DNA of 64,000 nucleotides from an uncultured Verrucomicrobiota bacterium (GTDB lineage Bacteria; Verrucomicrobiota; Verrucomicrobiia; Opitutales; Opitutaceae): contig CAIUGM010000008.1 in NCBI GenBank assembly GCA_903898675.1, positions 1 to 64,000 on the forward strand, written 5' to 3'. A program made the position numbers and the translations under genes. How positions within the stretch are numbered: the stretch's first letter is position 1; each line of letters begins with the position of its first letter. Under the pieces are notes generated by a model. That model did not search any database. It was not told the origin of the DNA and was given only the letters and a program-made list of their open reading frames with translations. Shown piece by piece: positions 18,773 through 27,235 of the stretch.

Positions 18773-18860
18773 TGTCATCCTGAGCACAGCGAAGGATCCA
18801 CGCGTTCGTCCGTGGCGCCACCCTCAAGGCACTGGATTCTTCACTTCGTTCAGAATGACA
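18773..18860. repeat. Palindromic repeat, GTCATCCTGAGC family, copy 1
   Basis: The left arm TGTCATCCTGAGCACAGCGA and AGGATCC pairs with the right arm GGATTCTTCACTTCGTTCAG plus AATGACA around a variable centre. A second copy lies at 61872. Both are in intergenic sequence, here between truA and comF. Confidence 0.85.
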
Positions 18861-18900
18861 GCGTAAAAACATATACCAGCTCAAAGCCTGAAAAAACTGC

Positions 18901-19659
18901 TCAGTAAATCACCTTCACCATGAACAGCCCCTGCGGCGGGGCCGTTTGCACCTCGGGAATTCTTTTTCGCGTCTTGAGCAGCTCCGCCGCTCCGCGCGCG
19001 GGGAGTTTGCCCAGGCCGACATTCACCAGGGCGCCGGTCAGGCTGCGCACCATCTTGTAGAGAAACCCGTCGGCCTCGAACGTGAAGGTCACATTGCGTC
19101 CCTTCCGCTTGATCTCCAGCCGGCGCAAATCGCGCACCGTGGTCTCATACGTGCGGTCGTTCTCCCCCGAGAAGGCCCAGAAGTCGTGCTTCCCGCGCAG
19201 GCTTTTCGCCGCCGCGGTCATGGCGGCCCAGTCCAGCTCGCGATTCACCGACCAGCAGAAAGCCGTGGTGAACGGGTCCGCCTGTCCCAGGTAGATGTGA
19301 TAGCGGTAGATCTTTCCCTTGGCCGCGAAGCGGGCGTGAAAGGTGGCCGGCACCGGCCGCATGCTTTTCAACTGGATCGACCGGGGCAGGCCGGTCTGCA
19401 GTGCGACCCGCAGTTTCTCCGGCCCGTGTTTCCAGTCTGCGTCGAAGTGAAACACCTGCGCCAGCGCATGGACGCCCGAGTCGGTCCGGCCGCTGCCCTC
19501 AAGGCGGATCTTGCGGCCGAGGATTTTCAGCATCTGCCGCTCGATCAAATCCTGCACCGTGTTGCCGCCCTCCTGGCTCTGCCAGCCGTTGAACGTCGTG
19601 CCATCATAGGCACAGACGCATTTCCAACGCTGAATTTTTTCTTTAACCACGGATTTCAC
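18901..19659 (-). CDS. truA: tRNA pseudouridine(38-40) synthase
   Basis: TruA makes pseudouridine at positions 38-40 of the tRNA anticodon arm. The protein has AYDGTTFNGWQSQ near the N-terminus and LEGSGRTDSGVHALAQVFHF with the catalytic Asp. Later come YRYHIY, HDFWAFSG and the C-terminal FLYKMVRSLTGALVNVG. The length (252) is normal. The GTG start at 19659 lies inside a CACGGA repeat, and no in-frame start lies closer to the conserved region, so the true start is uncertain by a few residues. Confidence 0.93.
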   Translation of the reverse strand: MKSVVKEKIQRWKCVCAYDGTTFNGWQSQEGGNTVQDLIERQMLKILGRKIRLEGSGRTDSGVHALAQVFHFDADWKHGPEKLRVALQTGLPRSIQLKSMRPVPATFHARFAAKGKIYRYHIYLGQADPFTTAFCWSVNRELDWAAMTAAAKSLRGKHDFWAFSGENDRTYETTVRDLRRLEIKRKGRNVTFTFEADGFLYKMVRSLTGALVNVGLGKLPARGAAELLKTRKRIPEVQTAPPQGLFMVKVIY

Positions 19660-19676
19660 GGATGAACACGGATAAA
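19643..19676. repeat. CACGGA-family repeat overlapping the truA start
   Basis: TTAACCACGGATTTCACGGA followed by TGAACACGGATAAA is a single-arm copy of the CACGGA family. It supplies the GTG start and first few codons of truA as drawn. Confidence 0.7.
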
Positions 19677-19695
19677 ATCAGGAGACCAATGCAGC

Positions 19696-19850
19696 AGAGG
19701 TCACCACGAAAAACACTAAATACACGAAAGAACGTTAAACCCAGCCGACAAACCGCCCTTTCTCAGGTCCCTCTACAGGTATCAGCCCGCATTTCGCTTG
19801 GGCGTTCAAAAGACTGTTTCGTGTAATTCGTATATTTCGTGGTGAAAAAT
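19696..19850. repeat. Palindromic repeat, TTCGTGGTG family, copy 1
   Basis: The left arm GGTCACCACGAAAAACACTA followed by AATACACGAAAG and the right arm TTTCGTGTAATTCGTATATT followed by TCGTGGTG are imperfect reverse complements separated by about 85 bases. Related copies lie at 35474 and 43183. Confidence 0.75.
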
Positions 19851-19868
19851 CCGACTGCTTGTTCGTGG

Positions 19869-20303
19869 TTAACCATCCTGGCCTGTCAACTGCGGTGGAA
19901 ACTGCTGATCGAGGTAGTCCTGCAAAATCAGGCAGGCGGCGCGCGAGTCGATCAGGCCCGAGTCGCGCACCTCGCGGCGGGATTTCTTCGCGATGGTCGA
20001 TTCCGCGGCGTAACTGGTCAGCGTCTCGTCCACGAGGTGGACCGGCAGGCCGAACTGTTCCTTCAGCTTGGCCGCGAACGCCTCGACTTCCTTCGCCTTG
20101 AACCCGATCGAGCCGTCCATGTTGTACGGAAAGCCGAGCACGAGGTCCGTGATGCGCCGCTGTTTGATCACTTCGCCCAGCTTGGTCCAGCGCACCGCGG
20201 CATCGCCATCGATCAGCGCCGGCAACGGCGTGGCGACCCCGACGTCATCACCCTGCGCCAGCCCGACGCGCTTCGTCCCGTAATCGATGCCAAGGCAGCG
20301 CAT
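19869..20303 (-). CDS. ruvX: Putative pre-16S rRNA nuclease / Holliday-junction resolvase-like YqgF
   Basis: This is a 144-residue RNase H-fold protein. CLGIDYGTKRVGLAQ holds the first metal-binding Asp. LVLGFPYNMDGSIG and LVDETLTSYAAES (family DERLT) hold the acidic residues, and GLIDSRAACLILQDYL is the final helix. In E. coli YqgF processes the 5' end of 16S rRNA. The Met of MRCLGIDYG was chosen, because the longer frame adds only an unconserved tail. It is separated from manC by a small gap. Confidence 0.92.
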   Translation of the reverse strand: MRCLGIDYGTKRVGLAQGDDVGVATPLPALIDGDAAVRWTKLGEVIKQRRITDLVLGFPYNMDGSIGFKAKEVEAFAAKLKEQFGLPVHLVDETLTSYAAESTIAKKSRREVRDSGLIDSRAACLILQDYLDQQFPPQLTGQDG

Positions 20304-20424
20304 CAGAGGGTGGAACCGCGCAGCACGCCCAGGGACGCGAAGCACGGCCCGGCTGGCTGGATTGAATACTCCCCCTTCGCGTTCATTCGTGCCCTTCGCG
20401 GTTAAAGAATCAGTCGGCCTGGAC

Positions 20425-21510
20425 TCAGAGGAATTTCTTCGTCGCCGGGTCGTCCGCGAGCCGCTTGAGCAGGGCCTTGATTTCCTGCGCCTTGTCCTTG
20501 TGGCAGACCAGCGTCGCCTCCGGCGTGTGCACCACGATGAGATCGCTCGCCCCGACCACCGCCGTCAGGTGGCCGTCGTCGCTGACAATGATGTTGCCCT
20601 GCCCGTCCTCGACCATGGCCACGCCGCGCAGCACGTTGCCGGCCGCGTCCGGCGTGAAATGCTTGGCGATCGCCGGCCACGCGCCGACATCGTCCCAGTC
20701 AAAGGTCGCGGGCACCACGACCACGTTGGTGGATTTTTCCATCAACGCATAATCCACGGAAATTTTCGGCAGGGTCGGGTAAATTTGCGCAAGGGCCGCG
20801 GCCCAGCCGGCGGCGTGGACGGCGAGTTCCAGCCTGGCCAGCCCGGCGGACAGTTCGGGCGCATGCGCCTTGAACGCCTGCTCCACCACCGGCACCTGCC
20901 AGACAAACATGCCGGCATTCCAAAAGTAATCCCCCGAGGCGAGGTAGGCCCGGGCCGTCGCCAGATCGGGCTTTTCCACAAAACGCTTCACGACCATGAC
21001 ACTGCGGCCGGCCACCTGCCGCCATAACTCCCCCTGCTGGATGTAGCCAAAACCGGTCGCGGGCTCGAGGGGCTTGATGCCGAGCGTGACCAGCACCGCA
21101 GCCTGCTCTGCCGCCCCGAAAGCCACTTGGAGCAACTTTTGATATTCGGCGACGTCATGGATCACATGGTCGGCCGGCAGCATGGCGAAGGTCGCATCCG
21201 GGCTGCGTTCCTTGACCAGGAGCATCGCCAGCCCGGTGGCGGCCGCCGTATCGCGCCCCATCGGCTCAGCCACAATGTTGGCCGCCGGCAGACCGGGGCA
21301 CGCCTCCTGGCAGCCCTCCAGTTGGGCCTGGGTGGTGAGAACGATCACGTTTTCGCGCGGGACCACCCCGATCACCCGGTCCACGGTCTGGGCGAGCATG
21401 GACTTGTCGCCGACGATGGGCAGCAGGTGCTTGGGAGTCGCCAGACGACTTTGGGGCCAGAAGCGCTCACCGCGGCCTCCGGCCATGATCACAACGAAGC
21501 GTTGGGGCAT
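20425..21510 (-). CDS. manC: Mannose-1-phosphate guanylyltransferase
   Basis: This enzyme makes GDP-mannose from GTP and mannose-1-phosphate. FVVIMAGGRGERFWPQSR at the N-terminus is the nucleotidyltransferase signature, and PKHLLPIVG follows. AMLPADHVIHD holds the metal-binding Asp. GFGYIQQGE, FVEKPDLATA and WNAGMFVWQ are conserved substrate-site segments. It is the 361-residue short form with no C-terminal isomerase domain. The Met of MPQRFVV was chosen, with GTGGGGG close by as a possible weak ribosome site. GDP-mannose may feed surface glycans. Confidence 0.93.
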   Translation of the reverse strand: MPQRFVVIMAGGRGERFWPQSRLATPKHLLPIVGDKSMLAQTVDRVIGVVPRENVIVLTTQAQLEGCQEACPGLPAANIVAEPMGRDTAAATGLAMLLVKERSPDATFAMLPADHVIHDVAEYQKLLQVAFGAAEQAAVLVTLGIKPLEPATGFGYIQQGELWRQVAGRSVMVVKRFVEKPDLATARAYLASGDYFWNAGMFVWQVPVVEQAFKAHAPELSAGLARLELAVHAAGWAAALAQIYPTLPKISVDYALMEKSTNVVVVPATFDWDDVGAWPAIAKHFTPDAAGNVLRGVAMVEDGQGNIIVSDDGHLTAVVGASDLIVVHTPEATLVCHKDKAQEIKALLKRLADDPATKKFL

Positions 21511-21605
21511 CCCCCACGATTTGACGGCCTTGGCTTGCGTCAACGGCGAACTGGGCTTCGCTCGGCTTCCCGGCCCGGCTGCACCAGCCGCCGGCTCTCA
21601 TCATC

Positions 21606-21932
21606 ATGGATGCCCCCTTGGAAATCTCGGTCGAGGAAGCCGCCCGGTTGCTCAAAGCCGGCGGTGATACCGTGCTGCTCGATGTCCGCGAGCCGGACGA
21701 ATACGCCCGGTGTCACGTCGAGGGCAGCCGGCACATTCCCATGCGACAGGTTCCCGAGAACCTGGCCGAACTGCCGCGCGACCGGCCCATCCTCGTGCTC
21801 TGCCACCACGGCAGCCGCAGCCTGCGGGTCACCCAGTTCCTGCGGGCCAACCATTACCCGTTGGTGACCAATATCGCGGGGGGCATCGACGCCTGGGCGG
21901 AAACCGTCGCCCCGGGCATGCCGCGCTATTGA
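21606..21932 (+). CDS. Rhodanese-domain protein
   Basis: This single-domain 108-residue rhodanese has VLLDVREPDEYARCHVEGS, then VLCHHGSRS as the active-site loop with the persulfide-carrying Cys, and GGIDAWAETV at the C-terminus. It likely carries sulfane sulfur in the cytoplasm. It is divergent from manC and has no obvious partner gene. Confidence 0.92.
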   Translation: MDAPLEISVEEAARLLKAGGDTVLLDVREPDEYARCHVEGSRHIPMRQVPENLAELPRDRPILVLCHHGSRSLRVTQFLRANHYPLVTNIAGGIDAWAETVAPGMPRY

Positions 21933-21997
21933 TTTAACCCCCGCGCTTGACTCCCGGCGGCGATTTTGAACAACTGCCCCTTCACCTAACCTGATTT

Positions 21998-22099
21998 ATG
22001 GGACAACAATTCAACAAACACATCAAAAAGAAACGCCGCGTTGCCTACCTGAAGCGCAAGAAAGCCCGCATCAAGGCGGCCATCGGCAAGAAGAAGTAA
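21998..22099 (+). CDS. 33-residue very basic conserved-type small protein
   Basis: The product reads MGQQFNKHIKKKRRVAYLKR then KKARIKAAIGKKK. It has about 16 Lys/Arg and no acidic residue. A strong rho-independent terminator lies 31 bases after the stop, so this is a real independent transcription unit. Size and charge suggest a ribosome- or RNA-binding peptide, but no family is assigned. It is followed by rimO, which modifies a ribosomal protein. Confidence 0.8.
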   Translation: MGQQFNKHIKKKRRVAYLKRKKARIKAAIGKKK

Positions 22100-22129
22100 C
22101 CGGCCCCGGCGCCCGGCCTCAGCGATAGC

Positions 22130-22153
22130 GGCGGTCTCCGACCGCCGTTTTTT
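22130..22153 (+). terminator. Rho-independent terminator
   Basis: Stem GGCGGTC at 22130-22136 and GACCGCC at 22140-22146 with a 3-base loop, followed by a run of six T. It ends the small basic protein gene. Confidence 0.85.
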
Positions 22154-22192
22154 GTTGGGCGGACGCCTGCGGCCAGGACCCGGCCAATTCCC

Positions 22193-23608
22193 ATGATCAA
22201 AGTCAGCCTCATCTCCCTCGGGTGCGCGAAGAATCTCGTCGATAGCGAGATCATGATCGGCCATTTGCACCAGGCGGGCATGAAGGTGATTCCCGAGGCG
22301 GAGAAGGCCGACGTGGTCATCGTCAACACCTGCTCGTTCATCGATTCCTCCAAGGAGGAGTCCATCGGCCACATCCTCGAAGTCCATAAGAACAAGGGCA
22401 TGACCAAGCGCCGCAAGGAGCAGAAGCTCATCGTCGCCGGCTGCATGTCCCAGCGCTTCTCGAAGGATCTCTCGAGTTCGCTCCATGATGAAGTCGATGC
22501 CTTCATCGGTCTCGACCAGGTGACCAAGGTGGCCCCGATCATCGAAGCCCTCTTCGCCAAGGAACGTGGCGAGCAGGAAGCCCCGGCCAATTACATCGAG
22601 GGCAAGTCCACCTACATCCCGGACTTCGACACCCCGCGCTTCCGGCTCACCCCGAAACATTTCGCGTACATCAAGATCGCCGAGGGCTGCAACCACCCGT
22701 GCACCTTCTGCATCATCCCGCAGATCCGCGGCCGGCACCGCAGCCGCACCATCGCGAGCGTCGTCGCCGAGGCGCGCCAGCTCGTCAAGGAAGGCGTCCG
22801 GGAGATCAACCTGATCTCCCAGGACACCACCTTCTTCGGCATGGACACCTGGGAGCAGCGCCCGAATCCCCGCACGCCGGTCGATTCCTCGCGCGGCTCC
22901 GCCCTCACCACCCTCCTTCGCGAGCTCAACGCCATCGAGGGCGACTTCTGGATCCGCCTCCTCTACACGCATCCGGCCCACTGGAGCGACGAGCTCATCC
23001 GGACCATCGCCGAGTGCCCGAAGGTCGCCCGCTACATCGACATTCCCCTGCAGCATATCAGCGAAAACATGCTGGAACGCATGCAGCGCGAGACGAGCGG
23101 CGACTACATCCGCGACCTGCTGAAGCGCATCCGCGCGGGTATTCCTGGCATCGCCATCCGCACCACCTTCATCGTCGGTTTTCCGGGTGAGACCGAGGCC
23201 GACGTCGCCGAGCTCTGCGATTTCATCAAGGAAACCAAGTTCGAGCGCCTCGGCGTCTTCCGTTACTCGCAGGAGGACGGCACGCGCGGCGCCAAGATGC
23301 CGGACCAGATTCCCGCCAAGGTAAAGGAAGCCCGCTGGCATCGGACCATGGCCCTGCAGAAGGAGATCGCCGGTGAAGTCTCCCGGGGCTATGTCGGCCA
23401 GACCCTGAAGATCCTCGTCGAGGAACCTGGCGTGGCGCGCGGCGAGGCCGACGCCCCCGACATCGACGGCCGGGTCTACGTGCCGCGCGAACTGCCGGTC
23501 GGCGAGTTCGTCGAGGTCGCCATCACCGGTTTCCACGACTACGACCTGCTGGCCCTGCCGAAGGGCCAGAAGCCGGCCGAGTACAAGGTCGCCCGACAGG
23601 CACAGTAA
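22193..23608 (+). CDS. rimO: Ribosomal protein S12 methylthiotransferase
   Basis: RimO is a radical-SAM enzyme that adds a methylthio group to an Asp of ribosomal protein S12. The 471-residue protein has an N-terminal UPF0004 domain with SLGCAKNLVDSE, NTCSFID and VAGCMSQRF, whose Cys bind the auxiliary cluster. The radical-SAM motif CNHPCTFCIIP follows, then GRHRSR and FIVGFPGETEAD, and a C-terminal TRAM domain ending in the VAITGFHDYDLLA region. S12-specific features such as SLGCAKNLVDSE favour RimO over MiaB. Confidence 0.95.
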   Translation: MIKVSLISLGCAKNLVDSEIMIGHLHQAGMKVIPEAEKADVVIVNTCSFIDSSKEESIGHILEVHKNKGMTKRRKEQKLIVAGCMSQRFSKDLSSSLHDEVDAFIGLDQVTKVAPIIEALFAKERGEQEAPANYIEGKSTYIPDFDTPRFRLTPKHFAYIKIAEGCNHPCTFCIIPQIRGRHRSRTIASVVAEARQLVKEGVREINLISQDTTFFGMDTWEQRPNPRTPVDSSRGSALTTLLRELNAIEGDFWIRLLYTHPAHWSDELIRTIAECPKVARYIDIPLQHISENMLERMQRETSGDYIRDLLKRIRAGIPGIAIRTTFIVGFPGETEADVAELCDFIKETKFERLGVFRYSQEDGTRGAKMPDQIPAKVKEARWHRTMALQKEIAGEVSRGYVGQTLKILVEEPGVARGEADAPDIDGRVYVPRELPVGEFVEVAITGFHDYDLLALPKGQKPAEYKVARQAQ

Positions 23609-23674
23609 AAAGGCAGCCCCGTTTAACCGGGGCGCGAGTAAGCCGGTCGAGCACGCTGTCAGTCTCGCGCTCTT

Positions 23675-25096
23675 CTACTGGCCGGCCGCCGTCACGAACC
23701 GTGCGATGATGCCGTCGAACGATCCGTTGGTGAAAAAAACCACGAGCTGCGGCTGCGCCTGCGGTTTCATGACCACGGCGACGAGGGCGTTGAGCAGGTC
23801 ATCGTTCGTCAGAGCGGTGTGGGCGGTGACGCCCTGCATGCCGAGGTGCTGGATGACCGCCTCCACGTCGAAGCGCTCCTCCTCCTTCAGCTTGTCGGGG
23901 CGGCTGACCGCCCCGATGAAAACCTCGTCGGCCAGCGCCAGCGCCCGGGTGAACCCGGCCTGCAGCACCTTGGTGCGCGCCGTGTTGCTGCGGGGCTCGA
24001 ACACGGCGGTCAGCAGCGTGCCGGGATAGCGGTTGCGCAGCGAACGCAGCGTCTCGACGAGCGCGGTCGGGTGGTGGCCGAAATCCTCGATGACGCGGAG
24101 CCGCGGCGTGTCGACCAGCAGCTCCTGCCGGCGCTTGACCCCGCGGAAGCGCGCCAGGGCGTCGAGATTCAGCTTCGTCGGGTCGTCCGGATGCAGCGCG
24201 AGGCCGGCCGCCAGCGCGGCCATCGAGGCATTACGGGCATTGAAAATGCCCGGCTGGTTCCACCTCACCTCGCGCCAGACCTTGCCCTTCCAGTGCAGGT
24301 TGAAGGAAGCCTCGGATCTATTCTCGCGAAAGTTTGAAATCTTCAGGTCGTTGCCGTCACCGGTCCCCACCCGCACGACCCGCGTCCAGCCCAGCGGCCC
24401 GAGGGAGCGCAGGTTGTCGTCATCGCCGTTCAACACGATCCAGCCGTTGCGCGGCACGATCCGCGCCAGGTGCAGGAAGGTGCGCTGCACATCCGCGAGG
24501 TCGCGGAAGATATCCGCGTGGTCGAACTCCAGGTTGTTCAGCACCGCGATATGCGGCGCGTAGTGGATGAACTTGCTGCGCTTGTCGAAGAAGGCGCTGT
24601 CGTACTCGTCGCCTTCGATCACAAAGGGATCCTCCGGCGAACCGAGATGGTTGCCCACCGGCGGGTCGAGCGGCACGCCCCCGATCAGGAAACCCGGGTC
24701 GCGCCCGTTCTGCCGCAGCAAAAAGGCCGTGAGCGCCGTGGTGGTCGTCTTGCCGTGCGTGCCGGCGATCACCAGGTTGCGGCGGCCCTTGAGCACCTGC
24801 TCCGCCAGCAACGCCGGCAGCGAGGTGAACGGGAGGCTCCGCGTGTCGAGCAGCCACTCCACCTCGGGGTTGCCCCGGGACATCGCATTGCCGATCACCA
24901 CGAGGTCGGGCTTCAGCTGCTCCAGGCGGTCCGGGTCGTAGCCCTCGTGAAAGACAATGCCGGCCGAGGCGAGCACCGTGCTCATCGGCGGATAGACGCC
25001 CACGTCCGCGCCGAGCACCTCATGCCCGGCCGCGCGCGCCAACAGGGCCGCGTTGCCCATCGCCGTCCCGCCTATGCCCATGAAGTAAACCCTCAT
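23675..25096 (-). CDS. mpl: UDP-MurNAc:L-Ala-gamma-D-Glu-meso-DAP ligase
   Basis: Mpl attaches recycled tripeptide (L-Ala-gamma-D-Glu-mDAP) to UDP-MurNAc in peptidoglycan recycling. The 473-residue Mur ligase has GIGGTAMGNAALLARAAGHE at the N-terminus, AGTHGKTTTTALTAF (ATP P-loop), and NLEFDHADIF. VIEGDEYDSAFFDKRSKF is the Mpl-type version of the MurC motif. EDFGHHPTAL and FEPRSNTARTKV follow. The DEYDSAFFDKRSKF block and the length favour Mpl over MurC. It converges on rimO. Confidence 0.94.
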   Translation of the reverse strand: MRVYFMGIGGTAMGNAALLARAAGHEVLGADVGVYPPMSTVLASAGIVFHEGYDPDRLEQLKPDLVVIGNAMSRGNPEVEWLLDTRSLPFTSLPALLAEQVLKGRRNLVIAGTHGKTTTTALTAFLLRQNGRDPGFLIGGVPLDPPVGNHLGSPEDPFVIEGDEYDSAFFDKRSKFIHYAPHIAVLNNLEFDHADIFRDLADVQRTFLHLARIVPRNGWIVLNGDDDNLRSLGPLGWTRVVRVGTGDGNDLKISNFRENRSEASFNLHWKGKVWREVRWNQPGIFNARNASMAALAAGLALHPDDPTKLNLDALARFRGVKRRQELLVDTPRLRVIEDFGHHPTALVETLRSLRNRYPGTLLTAVFEPRSNTARTKVLQAGFTRALALADEVFIGAVSRPDKLKEEERFDVEAVIQHLGMQGVTAHTALTNDDLLNALVAVVMKPQAQPQLVVFFTNGSFDGIIARFVTAAGQ

Positions 25097-25299
25097 TTGT
25101 TGCTCAGCGGTTCCGAACGCTCACCACAGAGGGGAATCGTTACATGATGAGTTTCCCATGTTATGCCATAATTAGTCATTATTAAGCAGGTGCGGCATAA
25201 GAGAGATGAAATAGTTCGAAGTGAAATATTGGTGTAGATATTGCTCGCGAGTAGACCAGCAGGGCTGAAGCAGCCAACTACAAAAAATGAACGCTGACG
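25097..25299. other. Non-coding A+T-rich segment at the edge of the SIR2 island
   Basis: This stretch lies between mpl and the small SIR2-partner gene. It is visibly A+T-rich, with TTATGCC (about 25162) and GGCATAA (about 25195) as a 7-base inverted pair around AATTAGTCATTATTAAGC. No open frame of credible codon use is seen. It could hold the transcript end of the island or the junction left when it was acquired. Confidence 0.5.
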
Positions 25300-25824
25300 C
25301 TAATGAGCGATTGTGGCACAAAATCTGGCGAGCTTGAGAAGGTCTATTTCCGCCATCCTCCATCGCCTTTCAGGCGAAATGTGAGAAGGATGGTCTCGCG
25401 GATGACATTGCAAGACGGGAGCGTCGGCTACCTTAAGAGCATTGCCGTGTTCAAGAATGATCATCTTCCACTCGAGCTTCCTGGCATGTAGAATTTTATT
25501 GGCGGCCTCCCTGAATGTCAGCGGCTCCTCAACTCCCGATTCAAGAAAAAGCCGGCCGCAATCACGAACATTGGGGGCATTTCTCAAATATAACGTTAGA
25601 TTCTCCTCATCATCTACCATCCGAAGAAAGAGAGCCAATTCAACGCATGCTTTCTCGGCTCTTTCTGCGGAAAGAGCGTATAACGTTTTCTCCAAATAGA
25701 CCCATTCCCCCAAGAACTCCTTGCTCATCATTTCCGTAAGTGGCTTCAGTGAATACGCGTAGGTCATGATAATCGAAAGATTCTCGTGAACCAATCGGGG
25801 AAGCGGAATCAGAAAGTCACTCAT
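25300..25824 (-). CDS. Small helical protein of unknown function, partner of the SIR2 gene
   Basis: The 174-residue product starts MSDFLIPLPRLVHEN, 32 bases after the SIR2 stop on the same strand. A longer frame to 25914 would overlap the SIR2 end. It looks mainly helical, with alternating charged and hydrophobic residues (KPLTEMMSKEFLGEWVY, CVELALFLRMVDDEEN) and the segment FREAANKILHARKLEW. No signal peptide, membrane helix or named catalytic motif is seen. The base composition is as A+T-rich as the SIR2 gene (bases 25621-25680 hold 30 G/C of 60). The pair was probably acquired together. The role is unknown and could be antitoxin, sensor or effector subunit. Confidence 0.75.
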   Translation of the reverse strand: MSDFLIPLPRLVHENLSIIMTYAYSLKPLTEMMSKEFLGEWVYLEKTLYALSAERAEKACVELALFLRMVDDEENLTLYLRNAPNVRDCGRLFLESGVEEPLTFREAANKILHARKLEWKMIILEHGNALKVADAPVLQCHPRDHPSHISPERRWRMAEIDLLKLARFCATIAH

Positions 25825-25856
25825 TGGCGCGTGATGCTCGTTGGTGAGGACAGCTT

Positions 25857-27086
25857 TCAGACATCCTTCTGGATAAACTCTGCGAAGTCCTGGCGGAAGT
25901 CTGGAGCATTCCACCCCATCGAAGGGCAGGTGCCATCCCGCATTTGAACAATGCGCGCATATACGCTCCGTGGTGGTGCAGGCTCGCCACCGTCAAAATT
26001 ACGGTCGGTACCACCTAACACTATCTTCCCGCCCCGACCGGAGAATAAATACTTAAACCCCGGCATTAGGTACTCATGCATCGATAAGCCCACGAATGAA
26101 ATTCTATCCGCCACTTGAACCTCTTCGCGGGCACGCCCCCAAATTGCCTGAAATATTTCATGTGTGTCTGGATCGGTTGCCGCCCGGCCACCCGCTCGGA
26201 ATCCTTCCACCTGGTCGCTGTAGACCGGATCACGCAAAATAAATTCATTTTTCGCCAGCATCGTACCATTGTCGGCCATGATTTCCCAAGGGAAGACGAT
26301 TGGCACTTCGGACTCACCGAATTGTGCCGTGAGTGCTCTAAGTCGCTTCTCCAGATCGCCGGTGAAAAACTGATCAAATGAGACGTGCGGTGTTAGTGAG
26401 TACTGCGTGACATTTCTCGCGGGCAATGGCCATGCGGCAGAACCGTGCAATTTCAGAAGGCAAAAACTGTCACCTTCACGGATTGCTTTTACACCTTCCG
26501 TGCCGTGTCCCAATCCACTTAATACGGCAGCCTCAACTCGAGGATCCAGAGGGGCGCCACGAACGCCGCCCGCCAATGCTCCGGCTCGAATGGAAAGCCC
26601 CCGCTGAAGTAGCCATTCAAGATACGGATCGTAGTTGAAAGACATCACCACAACGTCACTGCGTAAGGCGGAGAGTTTTTTTGGATCGAATAATTTTTGA
26701 ATGAATGGATAGTAATCTGAGTCGGTGAATTGCTCCTCAGGGCTATGAATCCCAAATACAAATCGGAGAACAAACTTAAGATCCGAAGCCATCTTGCTCT
26801 CTGTACCGCGTAGCAAATAGCAAAACTCATCAATCGTACCAAAACCGCCTTCCCTAAAGAGCTGGAGTGGCACTCGATATTTCTCAATCCAGCGCTCAAA
26901 TTCCTCTAGTATCCAGTTTTGCCTCGGTTCCACAGTTAGTCCTAGGCCCATCGCCCTCTTAAACCGAACTCTTAAACCGTCTGCCGACGCTAGCCATTCC
27001 CTCCGCAGGTCGTCGGCCATGGGATAGCCCGAAGACGCCGAAGCGCCAGCGCCCAAAAAGATGACGTGCTTGGGTGTTTTGCTCAT
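25857..27086 (-). CDS. SIR2-like domain protein, probable NADase of a defence module
   Basis: The 409-residue protein has the SIR2_2-type fold. HVIFLGAGASASSGYPMA (about residues 8-24) is the NAD-binding Gly-rich loop. FNYDPYLEW (N151, D153) and LLKLHGSAAWP (H214) carry the Asn and His that act in SIR2 NADases such as ThsA. FVGLSMHEYLM further on is the usual second Rossmann motif. No other recognised domain is attached. The gene is clearly A+T-rich against flanks (26221-26280 hold 27 G/C of 60, against 41 of 60 at 24001-24060), suggesting transfer. Such proteins deplete NAD after phage sensing. That role is inferred from the family. Confidence 0.88.
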   Translation of the reverse strand: MSKTPKHVIFLGAGASASSGYPMADDLRREWLASADGLRVRFKRAMGLGLTVEPRQNWILEEFERWIEKYRVPLQLFREGGFGTIDEFCYLLRGTESKMASDLKFVLRFVFGIHSPEEQFTDSDYYPFIQKLFDPKKLSALRSDVVVMSFNYDPYLEWLLQRGLSIRAGALAGGVRGAPLDPRVEAAVLSGLGHGTEGVKAIREGDSFCLLKLHGSAAWPLPARNVTQYSLTPHVSFDQFFTGDLEKRLRALTAQFGESEVPIVFPWEIMADNGTMLAKNEFILRDPVYSDQVEGFRAGGRAATDPDTHEIFQAIWGRAREEVQVADRISFVGLSMHEYLMPGFKYLFSGRGGKIVLGGTDRNFDGGEPAPPRSVYARIVQMRDGTCPSMGWNAPDFRQDFAEFIQKDV

Positions 27087-27235
27087 TGAACGTCTGTAGA
27101 ACCAAACATCTAGATTGGCCTAGTGGCCATCCCATTTTCCGTACTGGCCCGCGCAATCACGTCACCTGGCTCCACTCTGGCCGGTGGCTATCGTCGGCAA
27201 TTGACGCCCCAGACCATCGCCGACAGAAACACCAC

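Noticed and set aside
23616-23633. Hairpin GCCCCG...CGGGGC after rimO as a terminator
   Set aside because: The stem is only six pairs and no T run follows on either strand.
23675-25096. MurC instead of Mpl
   Set aside because: The protein has the Mpl-type DEYDSAFFDKRSKF block, which MurC lacks.
25172-25363. 63-residue minus-strand frame in the A+T-rich gap
   Set aside because: It overlaps the end of the partner gene in another frame and shows no typical codon use.
25300-25824. HEPN-type RNase motif in the SIR2 partner
   Set aside because: The segment FREAANKILH has Arg and His seven residues apart, outside the usual R-x4-6-H spacing, and no other HEPN feature was seen.
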